Part shown: positions 8,008-18,696 of the stretch, piece after piece
Layout: each line of letters opens with the position of its first letter
How positions within the stretch are numbered: the stretch's first letter is position 1
Assembly: GCF_000715015.1 (NCBI RefSeq)
Contig: NZ_JMIW01000007.1
Location: 62,001-126,000, forward strand
Length of the DNA: 64,000 bases
From: Erythrobacter longus
Lineage (GTDB): Bacteria; Pseudomonadota; Alphaproteobacteria; Sphingomonadales; Sphingomonadaceae
Reading direction: 5' to 3'
Made by a program: the position numbers and the translations under genes
The notes under the pieces: generated by a model
The model's input: the letters and a program-made list of their open reading frames with translations, nothing else
What the model was told of the DNA's origin: nothing
The model's database searches: none

Positions 8008-8964
8008 ATGGCCGCGGCATATTCACATTTCAGAGTAGAACTCCCATTCGCGCTGGCAATGGGTTGCCTTGCGACCTTGGCTGCTCCCGCGCTTGCCCAA
8101 ACCGCAGGCCCACAGCCCCAGGAAGAAACGCTGGAGGATGGTCAGGTTGTCACCCGCATTACGCCGGGACAAAGGCCCAAGGCCATACCCCTTGCGCCGC
8201 GCGCAAGCGATGCAAAGCGTGATGATGCAGGACCCAATAACCCGATCATCCCGGAAGTGGCATCGGTGCTCGCCATTCTTGCGCATCCCGATGATGAGCT
8301 GATCATGGCACCCGTTCTTGCTCGCATTGCCCGCGAGAAAGGCGAGGTGACGCTCGTCTTTGCGACCAGCGGCGATGCGGGGCCCGGCAATAGCGGCTTG
8401 GAACCAGGCGCTAAATTGGCCACTTTGCGCGAGAACGAGGCGCGCTGCTCAGCCTTTGCTCTGGGCATTGAGGAACCGATTTTCTGGCGATTTGGCGATG
8501 GGACGCTTGCAGGCGAGGCGCGCAACACGCAAAGCCAGATGCGCGATATGAGCGAGCGGATTGCGGGGCTTATCGCTCTCCAAAAACCCAATGTCATTAT
8601 GACATGGGGCCCTGATGGCGGCTATGGCCATGCTGACCACCGGATCACCAGCAATGCGGTTACGCAAGTGGTGCAAGCCATGGGCCCAGAGCGTCCCGAC
8701 CTTTTATACGCCGCCTTTCCCGCAGCCAGCGATCCCGAGGAAGGTGAGCTCGCCGGCTTTGACGGGTGGGCGCGGCTTCATCCCTCTTTGGTGACAAACA
8801 GCATCAGTTACGAATTGCCCGATCTTGATGCGACCATTGCAGCCGTGGATTGCTATGAAAGTCAGTTTGCAGCGGCCCCGCGCCGGGTGCTCGCAGGGAC
8901 ATTGCACGAGCGGATCTGGCGCGGACAAGTCCCATTTCGCCTCGCCTTTCCACGCGAGCGTTGA
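8008..8964 (+). CDS. Exported PIG-L family deacetylase
   Basis: A 318-residue protein with a signal peptide (cleavage likely after ALAQ, about residue 31), so it acts outside the cytoplasm. The zinc-binding signature LAHPDDE is at residues 91-97 (His93, Asp95, Asp96), and the second motif GHADHR puts His208 and His211 in place for metal binding. The PIG-L/LmbE family removes N-acetyl groups from amino sugars such as GlcNAc-inositol derivatives; the substrate here is unknown. GGGAAG precedes the ATG. It ends shortly before the gyrB leader but is probably not co-regulated with it, because a promoter-like sequence lies between. Confidence 0.85.
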   Translation: MAAAYSHFRVELPFALAMGCLATLAAPALAQTAGPQPQEETLEDGQVVTRITPGQRPKAIPLAPRASDAKRDDAGPNNPIIPEVASVLAILAHPDDELIMAPVLARIAREKGEVTLVFATSGDAGPGNSGLEPGAKLATLRENEARCSAFALGIEEPIFWRFGDGTLAGEARNTQSQMRDMSERIAGLIALQKPNVIMTWGPDGGYGHADHRITSNAVTQVVQAMGPERPDLLYAAFPAASDPEEGELAGFDGWARLHPSLVTNSISYELPDLDATIAAVDCYESQFAAAPRRVLAGTLHERIWRGQVPFRLAFPRER

Positions 8965-11628
<2,664 letters not shown>

Positions 11629-11733
11629 TCAATAGCGCTTGTCGCTTGAAAGCTACGTGGGGCCTCACTTTTAAAGAGACCCTCGTGGTTAGCTCTTGAT
11701 GTTTGGGGCATTTGCACCGACATCAACTGGACT

Positions 11734-12933
11734 ATGTCCGAAGCTGAACCCAACGATACGACCGCGCTTGAACACTGGAGCTTTTTGCTCATTCTCGCGG
11801 CGGTTTCTATTCTTTTGGTATGGGTCTCATGGCCCTTTGTTGGCCCGCTTATGTGGGCAACCTTGGCTGCGATCATGTTTCAGCCACTCTACAGGTGGAC
11901 ACTCATTAAAACGCGCGGGCGCCGCAATCCAGCAGCGGCCCTGTCGCTTTTGATCATATTCGTCGCGGTCCTGCTCCCGGCGTTATGGCTCGGGTCAATG
12001 GTCGCCAATGAAGCGATCAAGCTTGTGAACGCATTTCAGGAAGAGCCGATCGATATCGTCGCATGGGTGAATGAAACCTACGCGATGCTGCCTGCGGACA
12101 TGAAAAAGTTTGCCGCCGAAAACGGCTTTGCCAACTTCTCCGCGATACAGGATCGGCTCCAGGGCGTCCTTGGGGAAAGCGCAGGTATGATCGCACAGCA
12201 GGCTCTTTCCATCGGCAGCGGCGCTTTGGGCTTCGTGTTGAGCTTTGGCATCGGGCTCTACGTGCTCTTTTTCCTCCTTCGCGATGGGTCACGCATCGGG
12301 GAAACCATCCTTCATTCCGCGCCCATCGACCGGGCAATTGCTGACCGCTTGTCAGACCGGTTCCTCGGCGTTGTACGGGCTGTCATCAAAGGGTCAGGCG
12401 TCGTTGGAATTATCCAGGGCACGATCGGAGGCATCGTCCTTGCCATTGCGGGTGTGCCATCCGCTTTGTTGCTCGGCGTCCTTATGGCAATTCTCGCGCT
12501 GATCCCGGCAGTGGGCACCGCCCTTGTCTGGGCGCCTGCAGGAGTGTGGCTCATCCTTGCTGGTCAGGTTTGGCAGGGCGTCTTTGTGCTGGGCGCAGGT
12601 TTCATCATCATCTCCAGCGTCGACAATGTGCTGCGCCCGATCCTTGTAGGACGAGACACCGGCATTCCTGACTGGATCGTGCTGGTGACCACCCTTGGCG
12701 GTATTTCGCTTGCAGGCTTTTCCGGCATTGTTCTGGGGCCGCTTGTCGCGGGAATGTTCCTTGCCAGCTGGTCCATTTTTCAGGAACAACGCGCCGAGGA
12801 CGAAGAGGCTGCAGCCCGCTACCGGATGCGCGTTGGCCCCGATGGCAAGGCGCGCAGCGATGAAGAGTTGGACGCACTAGAGCGATTGTCAGACGAAGGC
12901 CCTACGCACACTGCTGCGATGCAGGAGGGTTAG
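11734..12933 (+). CDS. AI-2E family transporter (PerM/YdiK-type permease)
   Basis: A 399-residue inner-membrane protein with about eight hydrophobic segments: a pair near residues 14-48, one at 68-90, then a cluster from about 155 to 345. The central soluble loop and the late conserved stretch VDNVLRPILVGRDTGIPDW are characteristic of the AI-2E/UPF0118 family. Members export AI-2 in a few bacteria or act in ion or pH tolerance, so the substrate cannot be named. The C-terminus is a charged cytoplasmic tail. The next gene starts three bases after its stop, and its ribosome site (AGGAGG) lies inside the last codons here, so the two are an operon. Confidence 0.85.
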   Translation: MSEAEPNDTTALEHWSFLLILAAVSILLVWVSWPFVGPLMWATLAAIMFQPLYRWTLIKTRGRRNPAAALSLLIIFVAVLLPALWLGSMVANEAIKLVNAFQEEPIDIVAWVNETYAMLPADMKKFAAENGFANFSAIQDRLQGVLGESAGMIAQQALSIGSGALGFVLSFGIGLYVLFFLLRDGSRIGETILHSAPIDRAIADRLSDRFLGVVRAVIKGSGVVGIIQGTIGGIVLAIAGVPSALLLGVLMAILALIPAVGTALVWAPAGVWLILAGQVWQGVFVLGAGFIIISSVDNVLRPILVGRDTGIPDWIVLVTTLGGISLAGFSGIVLGPLVAGMFLASWSIFQEQRAEDEEAAARYRMRVGPDGKARSDEELDALERLSDEGPTHTAAMQEG

Positions 12934-12936
12934 GCC

Positions 12937-13728
12937 ATGCGCTCAATGGTGGAACCGGGAAGTCAGGCCGAAGAAGTCGGACGCCTGATCTTGGCCGCGT
13001 TCATCGTAATGGCTCTACCCTCGCTGCCGTTTGGCAATTACCTCGTTTATCCGTTTGTCATCCTCACCACCTGGTTTCACGAAATGGGACACGGCCTCAC
13101 CGCGCTCGCATTGGGGCAAAGCTTTGACAGCCTGCTGATTTACTCCAATGGCTCTGGCCTTGCGCAAAGCCGGGTGGCGACGGACGCATCGCCATTATTG
13201 CGGGCGGCAATTGCAGCAGGCGGGCCGCTTGCTCCCACCTTTGTTGGCGCAGGATTGATTGTCGCAAGCGCGCATTCCAAGCTGTGGCGCCCGGTTCTTT
13301 GGGGCACATCTGCCGCGATCTTTGCCTCTGTAATCCTCTACGTTCGTTCAAGCGTAGGGGTCGCAGTGCTACCACTGATCGCTGCGATGTTGGCACTGAT
13401 CGCATGGAAAGCGTCACCTGGCATCAACCGCTTCACCCTGCAATTCCTCGGCGTCTTGGGCGCGATGAGCATGTTTAGCGACTACCGCTATTTCTTTGCG
13501 GAAAGCGTGGAGATTGGCGGGCAGACGATCCTGTCTGACACCGGCCAGATCGAGGCGGCTTTATGGCTTCCGCATTGGGTGTGGGCTGCGGTTATCCTGC
13601 TCACATCAGGCGGCATGGTCGGCGCAAGCCTCAAATATGCGTTGAATGATGAGCGTAGGCTCAAAAACGAGCGTAAACTGCCCGCCAATGTGCTGCAGTT
13701 TAAACGGCGTTCGGACCACGACAGATAA
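12937..13728 (+). CDS. M50-like membrane metallopeptidase
   Basis: A 263-residue protein with about six hydrophobic segments. Near the N-terminus WFHEMGHGLTAL (residues 47-58) carries an HExxH zinc motif, HEMGH at 48-52, embedded in a membrane segment as in site-2-type proteases. The family best matching this layout is the M50B-like group of uncharacterised bacterial membrane proteins. No PDZ domain is present. Whether it is proteolytically active, or what it cleaves, is unknown. It is probably translated with the upstream AI-2E gene, whose last codons supply the AGGAGG ribosome site. It converges with the TetR gene 23 bases downstream. Confidence 0.75.
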   Translation: MRSMVEPGSQAEEVGRLILAAFIVMALPSLPFGNYLVYPFVILTTWFHEMGHGLTALALGQSFDSLLIYSNGSGLAQSRVATDASPLLRAAIAAGGPLAPTFVGAGLIVASAHSKLWRPVLWGTSAAIFASVILYVRSSVGVAVLPLIAAMLALIAWKASPGINRFTLQFLGVLGAMSMFSDYRYFFAESVEIGGQTILSDTGQIEAALWLPHWVWAAVILLTSGGMVGASLKYALNDERRLKNERKLPANVLQFKRRSDHDR

Positions 13729-13751
13729 TCATATCGAGGCGGCTATTGGCC

Positions 13752-14393
13752 TTAAGAAGTGGCAACCCGAATGGTGTTCAAGCCCTTCGCCTCGTCGCCT
13801 GCTTCTTTTGAAAGACCGATGAAGATCGTATCAACAATCCGCGCGAGCTTTTCCTCATTGAGCTTATCGCCGAGGTAAATGAGAGCATCGGGGATCGTGT
13901 AATTGGCCAGCATCTGATTGATGAGCGACAATGTCTCATCAATTTCCAGCCCTGCAAAATATCCTTCGGCCTGCGCCTGGACGATAATCTCGCACAAATA
14001 GTGGTCGGCCAAATCGACATAAGAGCGCACCCGTTCAAAATTGGCCGCACCCATCTCACAAATCATGGTGAAGTTATGCGGGTCTGCGCGCCAGCGATCT
14101 CGCGAAATCACAAAGCGTTTACGGAAGAATTCGTACATCTTGCGGATGGGTGGAAGATCAGCGTCGAGCACCTTTTCCATGACTTCCATATGCGGCGCGA
14201 GCCAAATGCCAGCGACCGCATCGAACAGATCGTCGTAGTCTGCAAAAACCCATTCAAACCGGCTGCGCGAAAGCCCGCTTTCGGTTTGCGCAGTGGCAAA
14301 GGATATCTCGCTCCCGCGCTCTTTGACAAGGTCGATGACCATAGTCGCGATGCGCTTGCGTTCTTTCTTACGGGTTTCTTCGCTCAAAGGCAT
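13752..14393 (-). CDS. TetR/AcrR-family transcriptional regulator
   Basis: A 213-residue regulator. The N-terminal helix-turn-helix region (ERKRIATMVIDLVKERGSEI then LSRSRFEWVFADYDDLFDAV, about residues 10-60) matches TetR proteins; the remainder is an all-helical ligand or dimer domain of normal length. I start at the ATG at 14393, which has AGGAGG about twelve bases upstream; an upstream in-frame TTG at 14444 would add 17 residues with no support. It follows the acyltransferase gene on the same strand after about 140 bases and could control that gene or a fatty-acid pathway, but the target is not evident. Confidence 0.8.
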   Translation of the reverse strand: MPLSEETRKKERKRIATMVIDLVKERGSEISFATAQTESGLSRSRFEWVFADYDDLFDAVAGIWLAPHMEVMEKVLDADLPPIRKMYEFFRKRFVISRDRWRADPHNFTMICEMGAANFERVRSYVDLADHYLCEIIVQAQAEGYFAGLEIDETLSLINQMLANYTIPDALIYLGDKLNEEKLARIVDTIFIGLSKEAGDEAKGLNTIRVATS

Positions 14394-14533
14394 GGCTTGC
14401 GGGGGCCCTCCTGATTTCAGGGTTACATAGGAGCGCAGGGCCAAGGCTTAAAGGCATTTCGTCACAAAAACGGTGCGACGCAAAATCGCATTCGATCCGT
14501 GACGCGAACATAAGGGGCGTAGAAATCTCGTTC

Positions 14534-15163
14534 CTAAAACTCGTTCTTGCCCGCGATGATGTCTTTTGCCTGTTGCTCCAGCACTTTGTACCGTTCGAGA
14601 TCGGGTATTTTGGAGCGGAACCATTCCGCGATCTTCAAAAGATCCTCGCCATAGTTGCCTGTTGGCATCATGGGCTGGCTAAATCCGATGGTGCGTTTGT
14701 CATTGTCAGCATAGGCCAGAACGATGGGTACGCCTGCTGCCTTGGCGATATTGTAAAAGCCCGATTTCCACTTGCCGTCAGACTTGCGAGTGCCCTCGCA
14801 GGCGATCACGAGGTTAAGCTCATCGCGCGCGTCGTATTCGTCTTTCAATTGCTGGATCGTGCCGCCCGCTTTGCTTCGATCCACACCGATACCGCCCATG
14901 TCGAGCATGAAATTGCGCATCATTCCATTGAAAAGTGTGTGTTTACCCATGAAGTTGGGCTGCACTTTCTCTTCCTTGGTCGCGCCTGCGAAAAACACGA
15001 AATCCCAGTTGGACGTGTGCGGCGCGCCCGCGATGACGCATTTCTTCACCTCGGTGGGAAAGCGCTCGACGATGCGCCAGCCTTTGAGCCAGTAGATAAA
15101 CAGAATGATCCGGTTCACGATCCGCGACAGCAGACCGACATTACGGGTTTCGTTGTGTTTCAA
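14534..15163 (-). CDS. PlsC-like 1-acyl-glycerol-phosphate acyltransferase
   Basis: A 209-residue lipid acyltransferase of the PlsC/LPLAT superfamily. The catalytic HxxxxD appears as HTSNWD (His49, Asp54) and the substrate motif as EGTRKSDG (residues 123-130). One hydrophobic segment near residues 16-30 would anchor it to the inner membrane. It would transfer an acyl chain to a lyso-lipid; the exact acceptor is unknown. No ATG is available near the start, so the TTG at 15163 is most likely used, with a purine-rich GAGAGAGAA ahead of it. It is in the same orientation as the leucine-catabolism genes upstream. Confidence 0.8.
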   Translation of the reverse strand: MKHNETRNVGLLSRIVNRIILFIYWLKGWRIVERFPTEVKKCVIAGAPHTSNWDFVFFAGATKEEKVQPNFMGKHTLFNGMMRNFMLDMGGIGVDRSKAGGTIQQLKDEYDARDELNLVIACEGTRKSDGKWKSGFYNIAKAAGVPIVLAYADNDKRTIGFSQPMMPTGNYGEDLLKIAEWFRSKIPDLERYKVLEQQAKDIIAGKNEF

Positions 15164-15227
15164 AGCGTTCTCTCTCGTCCCTTACGCATGATTAGCAGTT
15201 ACGTTGCGGAAAGCGAGAGGGATTTAG

Positions 15228-15836
15228 CTACTCTGCAATCTCAAAGATTGAGACTTGTATCTCTAACTCTGGATGGACTTCCATCGAACACAGGTAGAAA
15301 ATGCGCTCGAACTCAATAACTGTCGTGTGGTTTGACAGAAGACCGATTAAGTGGTCGCGACGTTCGCAGGCCCAGCCGTGAAGCTTCAAATACTGTGGTT
15401 TTGACGAGTAGGGGTTCGAGGCATGCATGAGTTCACCAATCCGACCGTGCCAACTCAAGAGTTCTTTCGATGTTATTGAAAACCCGTTTGGCAACAACTC
15501 ATGTGGAGCCTCAGTGTCGCCATCCGTTATTATTCTCCTCACCCCGACAGGTAGAAACCGAGGATTGATTTTCTCAACGTTCTTAACAATCTCGGCGATC
15601 CTCCAGTCCTTTTCAAAGCGCTTTCGGTTCAAAGAGTACTGTTTCTGGTTTGCTGAAATCGAGGCGAACGCAATTAGCTCGTAGCACTTCCGGAGTTGTA
15701 ACAAAGCCAGCTCAAGATTGGGAACTGCCAGCTCATTTTGTTTGCGGAATGGGGCCATAGCACTATCAAAAATGGCAATGCGGTGCTTGAGCTCGTGCAT
15801 GCATTTTTTGTAGCGCCCAGGATCGTGCTGTTGCAT
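15228..15836 (-). CDS. Hypothetical protein, AT-richer than its neighbours
   Basis: A roughly 202-residue soluble, mostly helical protein with no domain I recognise. Base composition is clearly poorer in GC than in the flanking genes, and codon use is less biased, which suggests later acquisition. The start overlaps the mccB stop: the ATG at 15836-15834 shares one base with TGA, and AGGA lies in the last mccB codons, so it appears coupled to mccB (a GTG one codon earlier is possible). This is the position where leucine-catabolism operons often carry the biotin carboxylase or enoyl-CoA hydratase gene. It contains several Trp, His and Cys residues but no obvious catalytic motif. Confidence 0.65.
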   Translation of the reverse strand: MQQHDPGRYKKCMHELKHRIAIFDSAMAPFRKQNELAVPNLELALLQLRKCYELIAFASISANQKQYSLNRKRFEKDWRIAEIVKNVEKINPRFLPVGVRRIITDGDTEAPHELLPNGFSITSKELLSWHGRIGELMHASNPYSSKPQYLKLHGWACERRDHLIGLLSNHTTVIEFERIFYLCSMEVHPELEIQVSIFEIAE

Positions 15837-17443
15837 CACATCCTAAACACACCAAACTGAGGCCGCTCAGCAATCGGGGCCTCCAACGTAGCCGCAAAGG
15901 CCAGCCCCAGCACATCGCGTGTCTGCACTGGATCAATCACCCCGTCATCCCACAGCCTTGCGGTGGCGTAGTAGGGGTTGCCTTCATCCTCGTATTTCTG
16001 CCGGATCGGAGCTTTAAAGGCCTCGGCTTGCTCTGAGCTCCATTTGTCGGCGTCGCGGTGGACGGTTGCTAGCACGCTTGCGGCTTGCTCGCCGCCCATC
16101 ACCGAGATGCGCGCATTGGGCCAGGTAAAAAGGAAGCGCGGGGAATAGGCTCTGCCCGCCATGCCGTAATTGCCTGCGCCAAAGCTGCCGCCGATGACCA
16201 CGGTGATCTTGGGCACGGTCGCGGTGGCGACGGCGGTGACAAGCTTTGCGCCATGCTTGGCGATGCCTTCCGCCTCGTACTTGCCGCCGACCATAAAGCC
16301 GCTGATATTCTGGAGGAACAGGAGCGGGATGCGCCTCTGACACGCAAGCTCGATAAAGTGCGCGCCTTTTTGTGCGCTCTCGGAAAAGAGCACGCCATTA
16401 TTGGCGATAATCCCGACCGGCATCCCCCAGATATGCGCAAAGCCGCAGACCAGTGTGGAGCCGTAGTGCGCCTTGAACTCGTGGAACTCGCTGCCGTCCA
16501 CAAGCCGCGCAATCACCTCTTTCACATCGTAAGGCGCGCGCACATCGTCGGGCACGATTGAATAGAGGTCGTCTGCGTCAAACTTGGGCGGGCGCGGGTC
16601 TTTGAGCGCTATGTCTGTGGCCGCGCCGGTGTTCGCGCCAAGCTGTGAGACGATATCACGCACGATGGTCAGCGCGTGCTCGTCATTCTCAGCGAGGTGA
16701 TCGACCACGCCGGATTTCTTGGCATGAAGGTCGCCGCCCCCAAGATCCTCGGCAGTGATTTCCTCACCCGTCGCCGCCTTCACCAGAGGGGGGCCTGCGA
16801 GGAAAATTGTACCTTGGTTGCGCACAATCACCGTCTCATCGGACATCGCCGGGACATAGGCCCCGCCAGCGGTGCAAGAGCCCATCACACAGGCGATCTG
16901 CGGAATGCCAGCGGCCGACATATTCGCCTGATTGAAGAAGATGCGCCCAAAGTGGTCGCGGTCGGGGAAGACCTCGGCCTGATGCGGCAGGTTCGCCCCG
17001 CCGCTGTCGACGAGATAGATGCACGGCAGGCGGTTCTCCATCGCGATCTCTTGCGCGCGAAGATGCTTCTTCACCGTCAGAGGATAGTAAGTGCCGCCTT
17101 TCACCGTCGCATCGTTGCATACGATCATGACCTGACGCCCCGAAACGCGCCCGATGCCGCAGATGATGGAGGCCGCGTTCACATCGCCCTCGTACATGCC
17201 ATTGGCGGCAAGCTGGCCGATCTCAAGGAAGGGCGAGCCCGGATCAAGGAGCCGTTCGACCCGCTCACGAGGCAGCAGTTTCCCGCGCGATACGTGGCGT
17301 TCGCGGGAGCGCTCCGGCCCGCCGAGGCTAGCCTTAGCGACTGCTTCGCGCAGGTCGGTGGCCAGCGCTTTGTTATGCGCAGCGCGGGCCTTGGCTTCTG
17401 GCGCTTCGCTATCAAGCTTGGTGGTGAGAACAGGTGCGGTCAT
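15836..17443 (-). CDS. mccB: Methylcrotonoyl-CoA carboxylase beta (carboxyltransferase) subunit
   Basis: A 535-residue carboxyl transferase of the acyl-CoA carboxylase family. The sequence runs [20 protein letters not shown] near residues 52-71, then [20 protein letters not shown] and a glycine-rich [17 protein letters not shown]; the second half has [20 protein letters not shown]. The [10 protein letters not shown] stretch and overall length are typical of the MCC beta subunit, which carboxylates 3-methylcrotonyl-CoA in leucine breakdown. Isovaleryl-CoA dehydrogenase, the preceding step, is encoded just upstream. The biotin-carrying alpha subunit is not in the window. ATGA overlaps at 17440-17443 couple it to the small membrane protein. 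A propionyl- or geranyl-CoA carboxylase role is a less likely alternative. Confidence 0.9.
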   Translation of the reverse strand: MTAPVLTTKLDSEAPEAKARAAHNKALATDLREAVAKASLGGPERSRERHVSRGKLLPRERVERLLDPGSPFLEIGQLAANGMYEGDVNAASIICGIGRVSGRQVMIVCNDATVKGGTYYPLTVKKHLRAQEIAMENRLPCIYLVDSGGANLPHQAEVFPDRDHFGRIFFNQANMSAAGIPQIACVMGSCTAGGAYVPAMSDETVIVRNQGTIFLAGPPLVKAATGEEITAEDLGGGDLHAKKSGVVDHLAENDEHALTIVRDIVSQLGANTGAATDIALKDPRPPKFDADDLYSIVPDDVRAPYDVKEVIARLVDGSEFHEFKAHYGSTLVCGFAHIWGMPVGIIANNGVLFSESAQKGAHFIELACQRRIPLLFLQNISGFMVGGKYEAEGIAKHGAKLVTAVATATVPKITVVIGGSFGAGNYGMAGRAYSPRFLFTWPNARISVMGGEQAASVLATVHRDADKWSSEQAEAFKAPIRQKYEDEGNPYYATARLWDDGVIDPVQTRDVLGLAFAATLEAPIAERPQFGVFRM

Positions 17444-17802
17444 GTGGTCTCTTTCTTTGCAGCTCGAAAATGCTCCCAGCTCGCGAAAAATACAAATGCG
17501 GCGAACAGGGTCTGTAGCGTTAGGCCGAATAGGAACTCGTCATAGCCGATGAGGTAAGTGTAGCCATTCACCAGAACGTTGGAGGCCATAATGGCTAGCC
17601 CCAGCCACACACCCCAACGCTCTCGCGCCCAGATGAGCAAAACCGCCAGCGGGTCCAGGAAGGTCAGCGAAGTCCAATAGATGTTCCACGGCAAGGGCAT
17701 GAAATCATAGGGCAGCCAGCCCAGGTGAAACAGGTCAAGCGAATGGGTAATCGTCCCGATGACAAATCCCAGCGACCAGATGATTTTCGCAATAGTTGGC
17801 AT
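17440..17802 (-). CDS. Small four-helix membrane protein of unknown function
   Basis: A 120-residue protein with about four hydrophobic segments (near residues 5-20, 38-60, 66-86 and 90-110) and a short basic tail ending in KKETT. It has several Trp and Tyr residues at segment ends. I recognise no family. Its stop overlaps the mccB start by four bases (ATGA), so the two are very likely translated together. A role linked to the leucine/isovalerate pathway is only suggested by position. Confidence 0.65.
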   Translation of the reverse strand: MPTIAKIIWSLGFVIGTITHSLDLFHLGWLPYDFMPLPWNIYWTSLTFLDPLAVLLIWARERWGVWLGLAIMASNVLVNGYTYLIGYDEFLFGLTLQTLFAAFVFFASWEHFRAAKKETT

Positions 17803-17816
17803 CAGGCGGGCGGGCC

Positions 17817-18134
17817 TTACGTTCCGGGAATATCGCCGGGCTCAAGCCCCTTGACGATAATCGCCTCAGCCGTACTGCCCGCATCGCGGAATTGGCCGAT
17901 TTCCTGATATTCGGTCGAGGTGAGCCATGCGAAAAGCTTGGGCTTGTCGGGAAATTCGATCAGCACACTGCGGGTGGCATTCCACTCGCCGCCGACCACT
18001 TGCGGCTCTTCATCGACGCTGAGCATTTTGCCTTTGAATTTCTCAAAGATTTCCATGAAACGCTCTTCATATTTGTCGTATTGCGCACGGTCATGAATGG
18101 TCATGCGGCTGATCATATAAACGGGTGCGGTCAT
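17817..18134 (-). CDS. DUF1330 domain protein
   Basis: A 105-residue protein with the DUF1330 pattern: an N-terminal beta strand (MTAPVYMISRMTIHDRAQYD), a central helix, GEWNATRSVLIEFPDKPK and a final helix with STEYQEIGQFRDAGSTAE. The fold is a ferredoxin-like alpha/beta barrel dimer, as in small monooxygenase-like proteins, with no known reaction. AGGA precedes the ATG by a few bases. It lies 14 bases before the small membrane protein on the same strand, within the run from ivd to mccB. Confidence 0.8.
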   Translation of the reverse strand: MTAPVYMISRMTIHDRAQYDKYEERFMEIFEKFKGKMLSVDEEPQVVGGEWNATRSVLIEFPDKPKLFAWLTSTEYQEIGQFRDAGSTAEAIIVKGLEPGDIPGT

Positions 18135-18150
18135 TTTTTCCTCAGTTCGT

Positions 18151-18220
18151 CATCCCGAACTTGTTTCGGGATAATAAGCGACGGACGCTACCAGTGTTAT
18201 CCTGAAACAAGTTCAGGATG
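18151..18220. repeat. 22-bp imperfect inverted repeat (dispersed palindromic element)
   Basis: The arms CATCCCGAACTTGTTTCGGGAT (18151-18172, given here as two parts CATCCCGAACTTG and TTTCGGGAT) and its near-complement at 18199-18220 match at 20 of 22 positions, with a 26-base spacer. Each arm is itself partly palindromic. The consensus resembles a short element found many times in some sphingomonad genomes. It sits between the DUF1330 gene and the upstream hypothetical gene and could act as an mRNA-stabilising or terminating structure. Confidence 0.7.
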
Positions 18221-18239
18221 GCGGATTTGTTCGGGCCTA

Positions 18240-18665
18240 TCATTCACTGATTAGCCCCCGCTTCTTCAACTCATGCTGACAGGCCGCCTGTAAGGAGTCT
18301 TTGCTTTCAACATCGGCTAGTATCTCTTCCTCGCTCTGACGGGAACAAGCCACATCAGGCGAGTAAAGTCCCAGATGGCACCAGTCGCAAAAATGGAAGC
18401 CATCCGCACCTTCGCTTCCCAGATTTTCATTTTTTGCATCGGCGGTTTCGATGTCGCGAGCTGGCAAAAACCAGATTGCCTTTACGAGATAGCCTAAAGA
18501 GAGGAGGAGTATACCTAAACCTATTCCGAGGTTGGCAACCAGAGCTCCCCACACCATACCCTCAAAGGTTTCGGCGCCAGCAGCCACGAAGACCGCCAAC
18601 ACTCCGATAGCTACCAACACCCATCCGCTTGCTGTTGCTTGCGACCCGTCTGGTCTCTCCGTCAT
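18240..18665 (-). CDS. Hypothetical membrane protein with a cysteine-containing tail
   Basis: A 141-residue protein. Two hydrophobic segments (about residues 15-32 and 36-62) are followed by a polar tail with FCDWCHLGLYSPDVAC and a further Cys, spaced C-x2-C then C, like a metal or redox site. The ATG at 18665 has AAGGGGA about nine bases upstream; a longer frame to 18713 would overlap ivd and lacks a site. GC is lower than in ivd. I recognise no family. It is on the same strand as ivd and starts 32 bases after its stop. Confidence 0.6.
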   Translation of the reverse strand: MTERPDGSQATASGWVLVAIGVLAVFVAAGAETFEGMVWGALVANLGIGLGILLLSLGYLVKAIWFLPARDIETADAKNENLGSEGADGFHFCDWCHLGLYSPDVACSRQSEEEILADVESKDSLQAACQHELKKRGLISE

Positions 18666-18696
18666 AGATTTAGTCCCCTTTCTCAAGGCCGCAGAG

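Noticed and set aside
13752..14444. TetR start at TTG 14444
   Set aside because: The ATG at 14393 has a clear AGGAGG site; the extra residues are not TetR-like.
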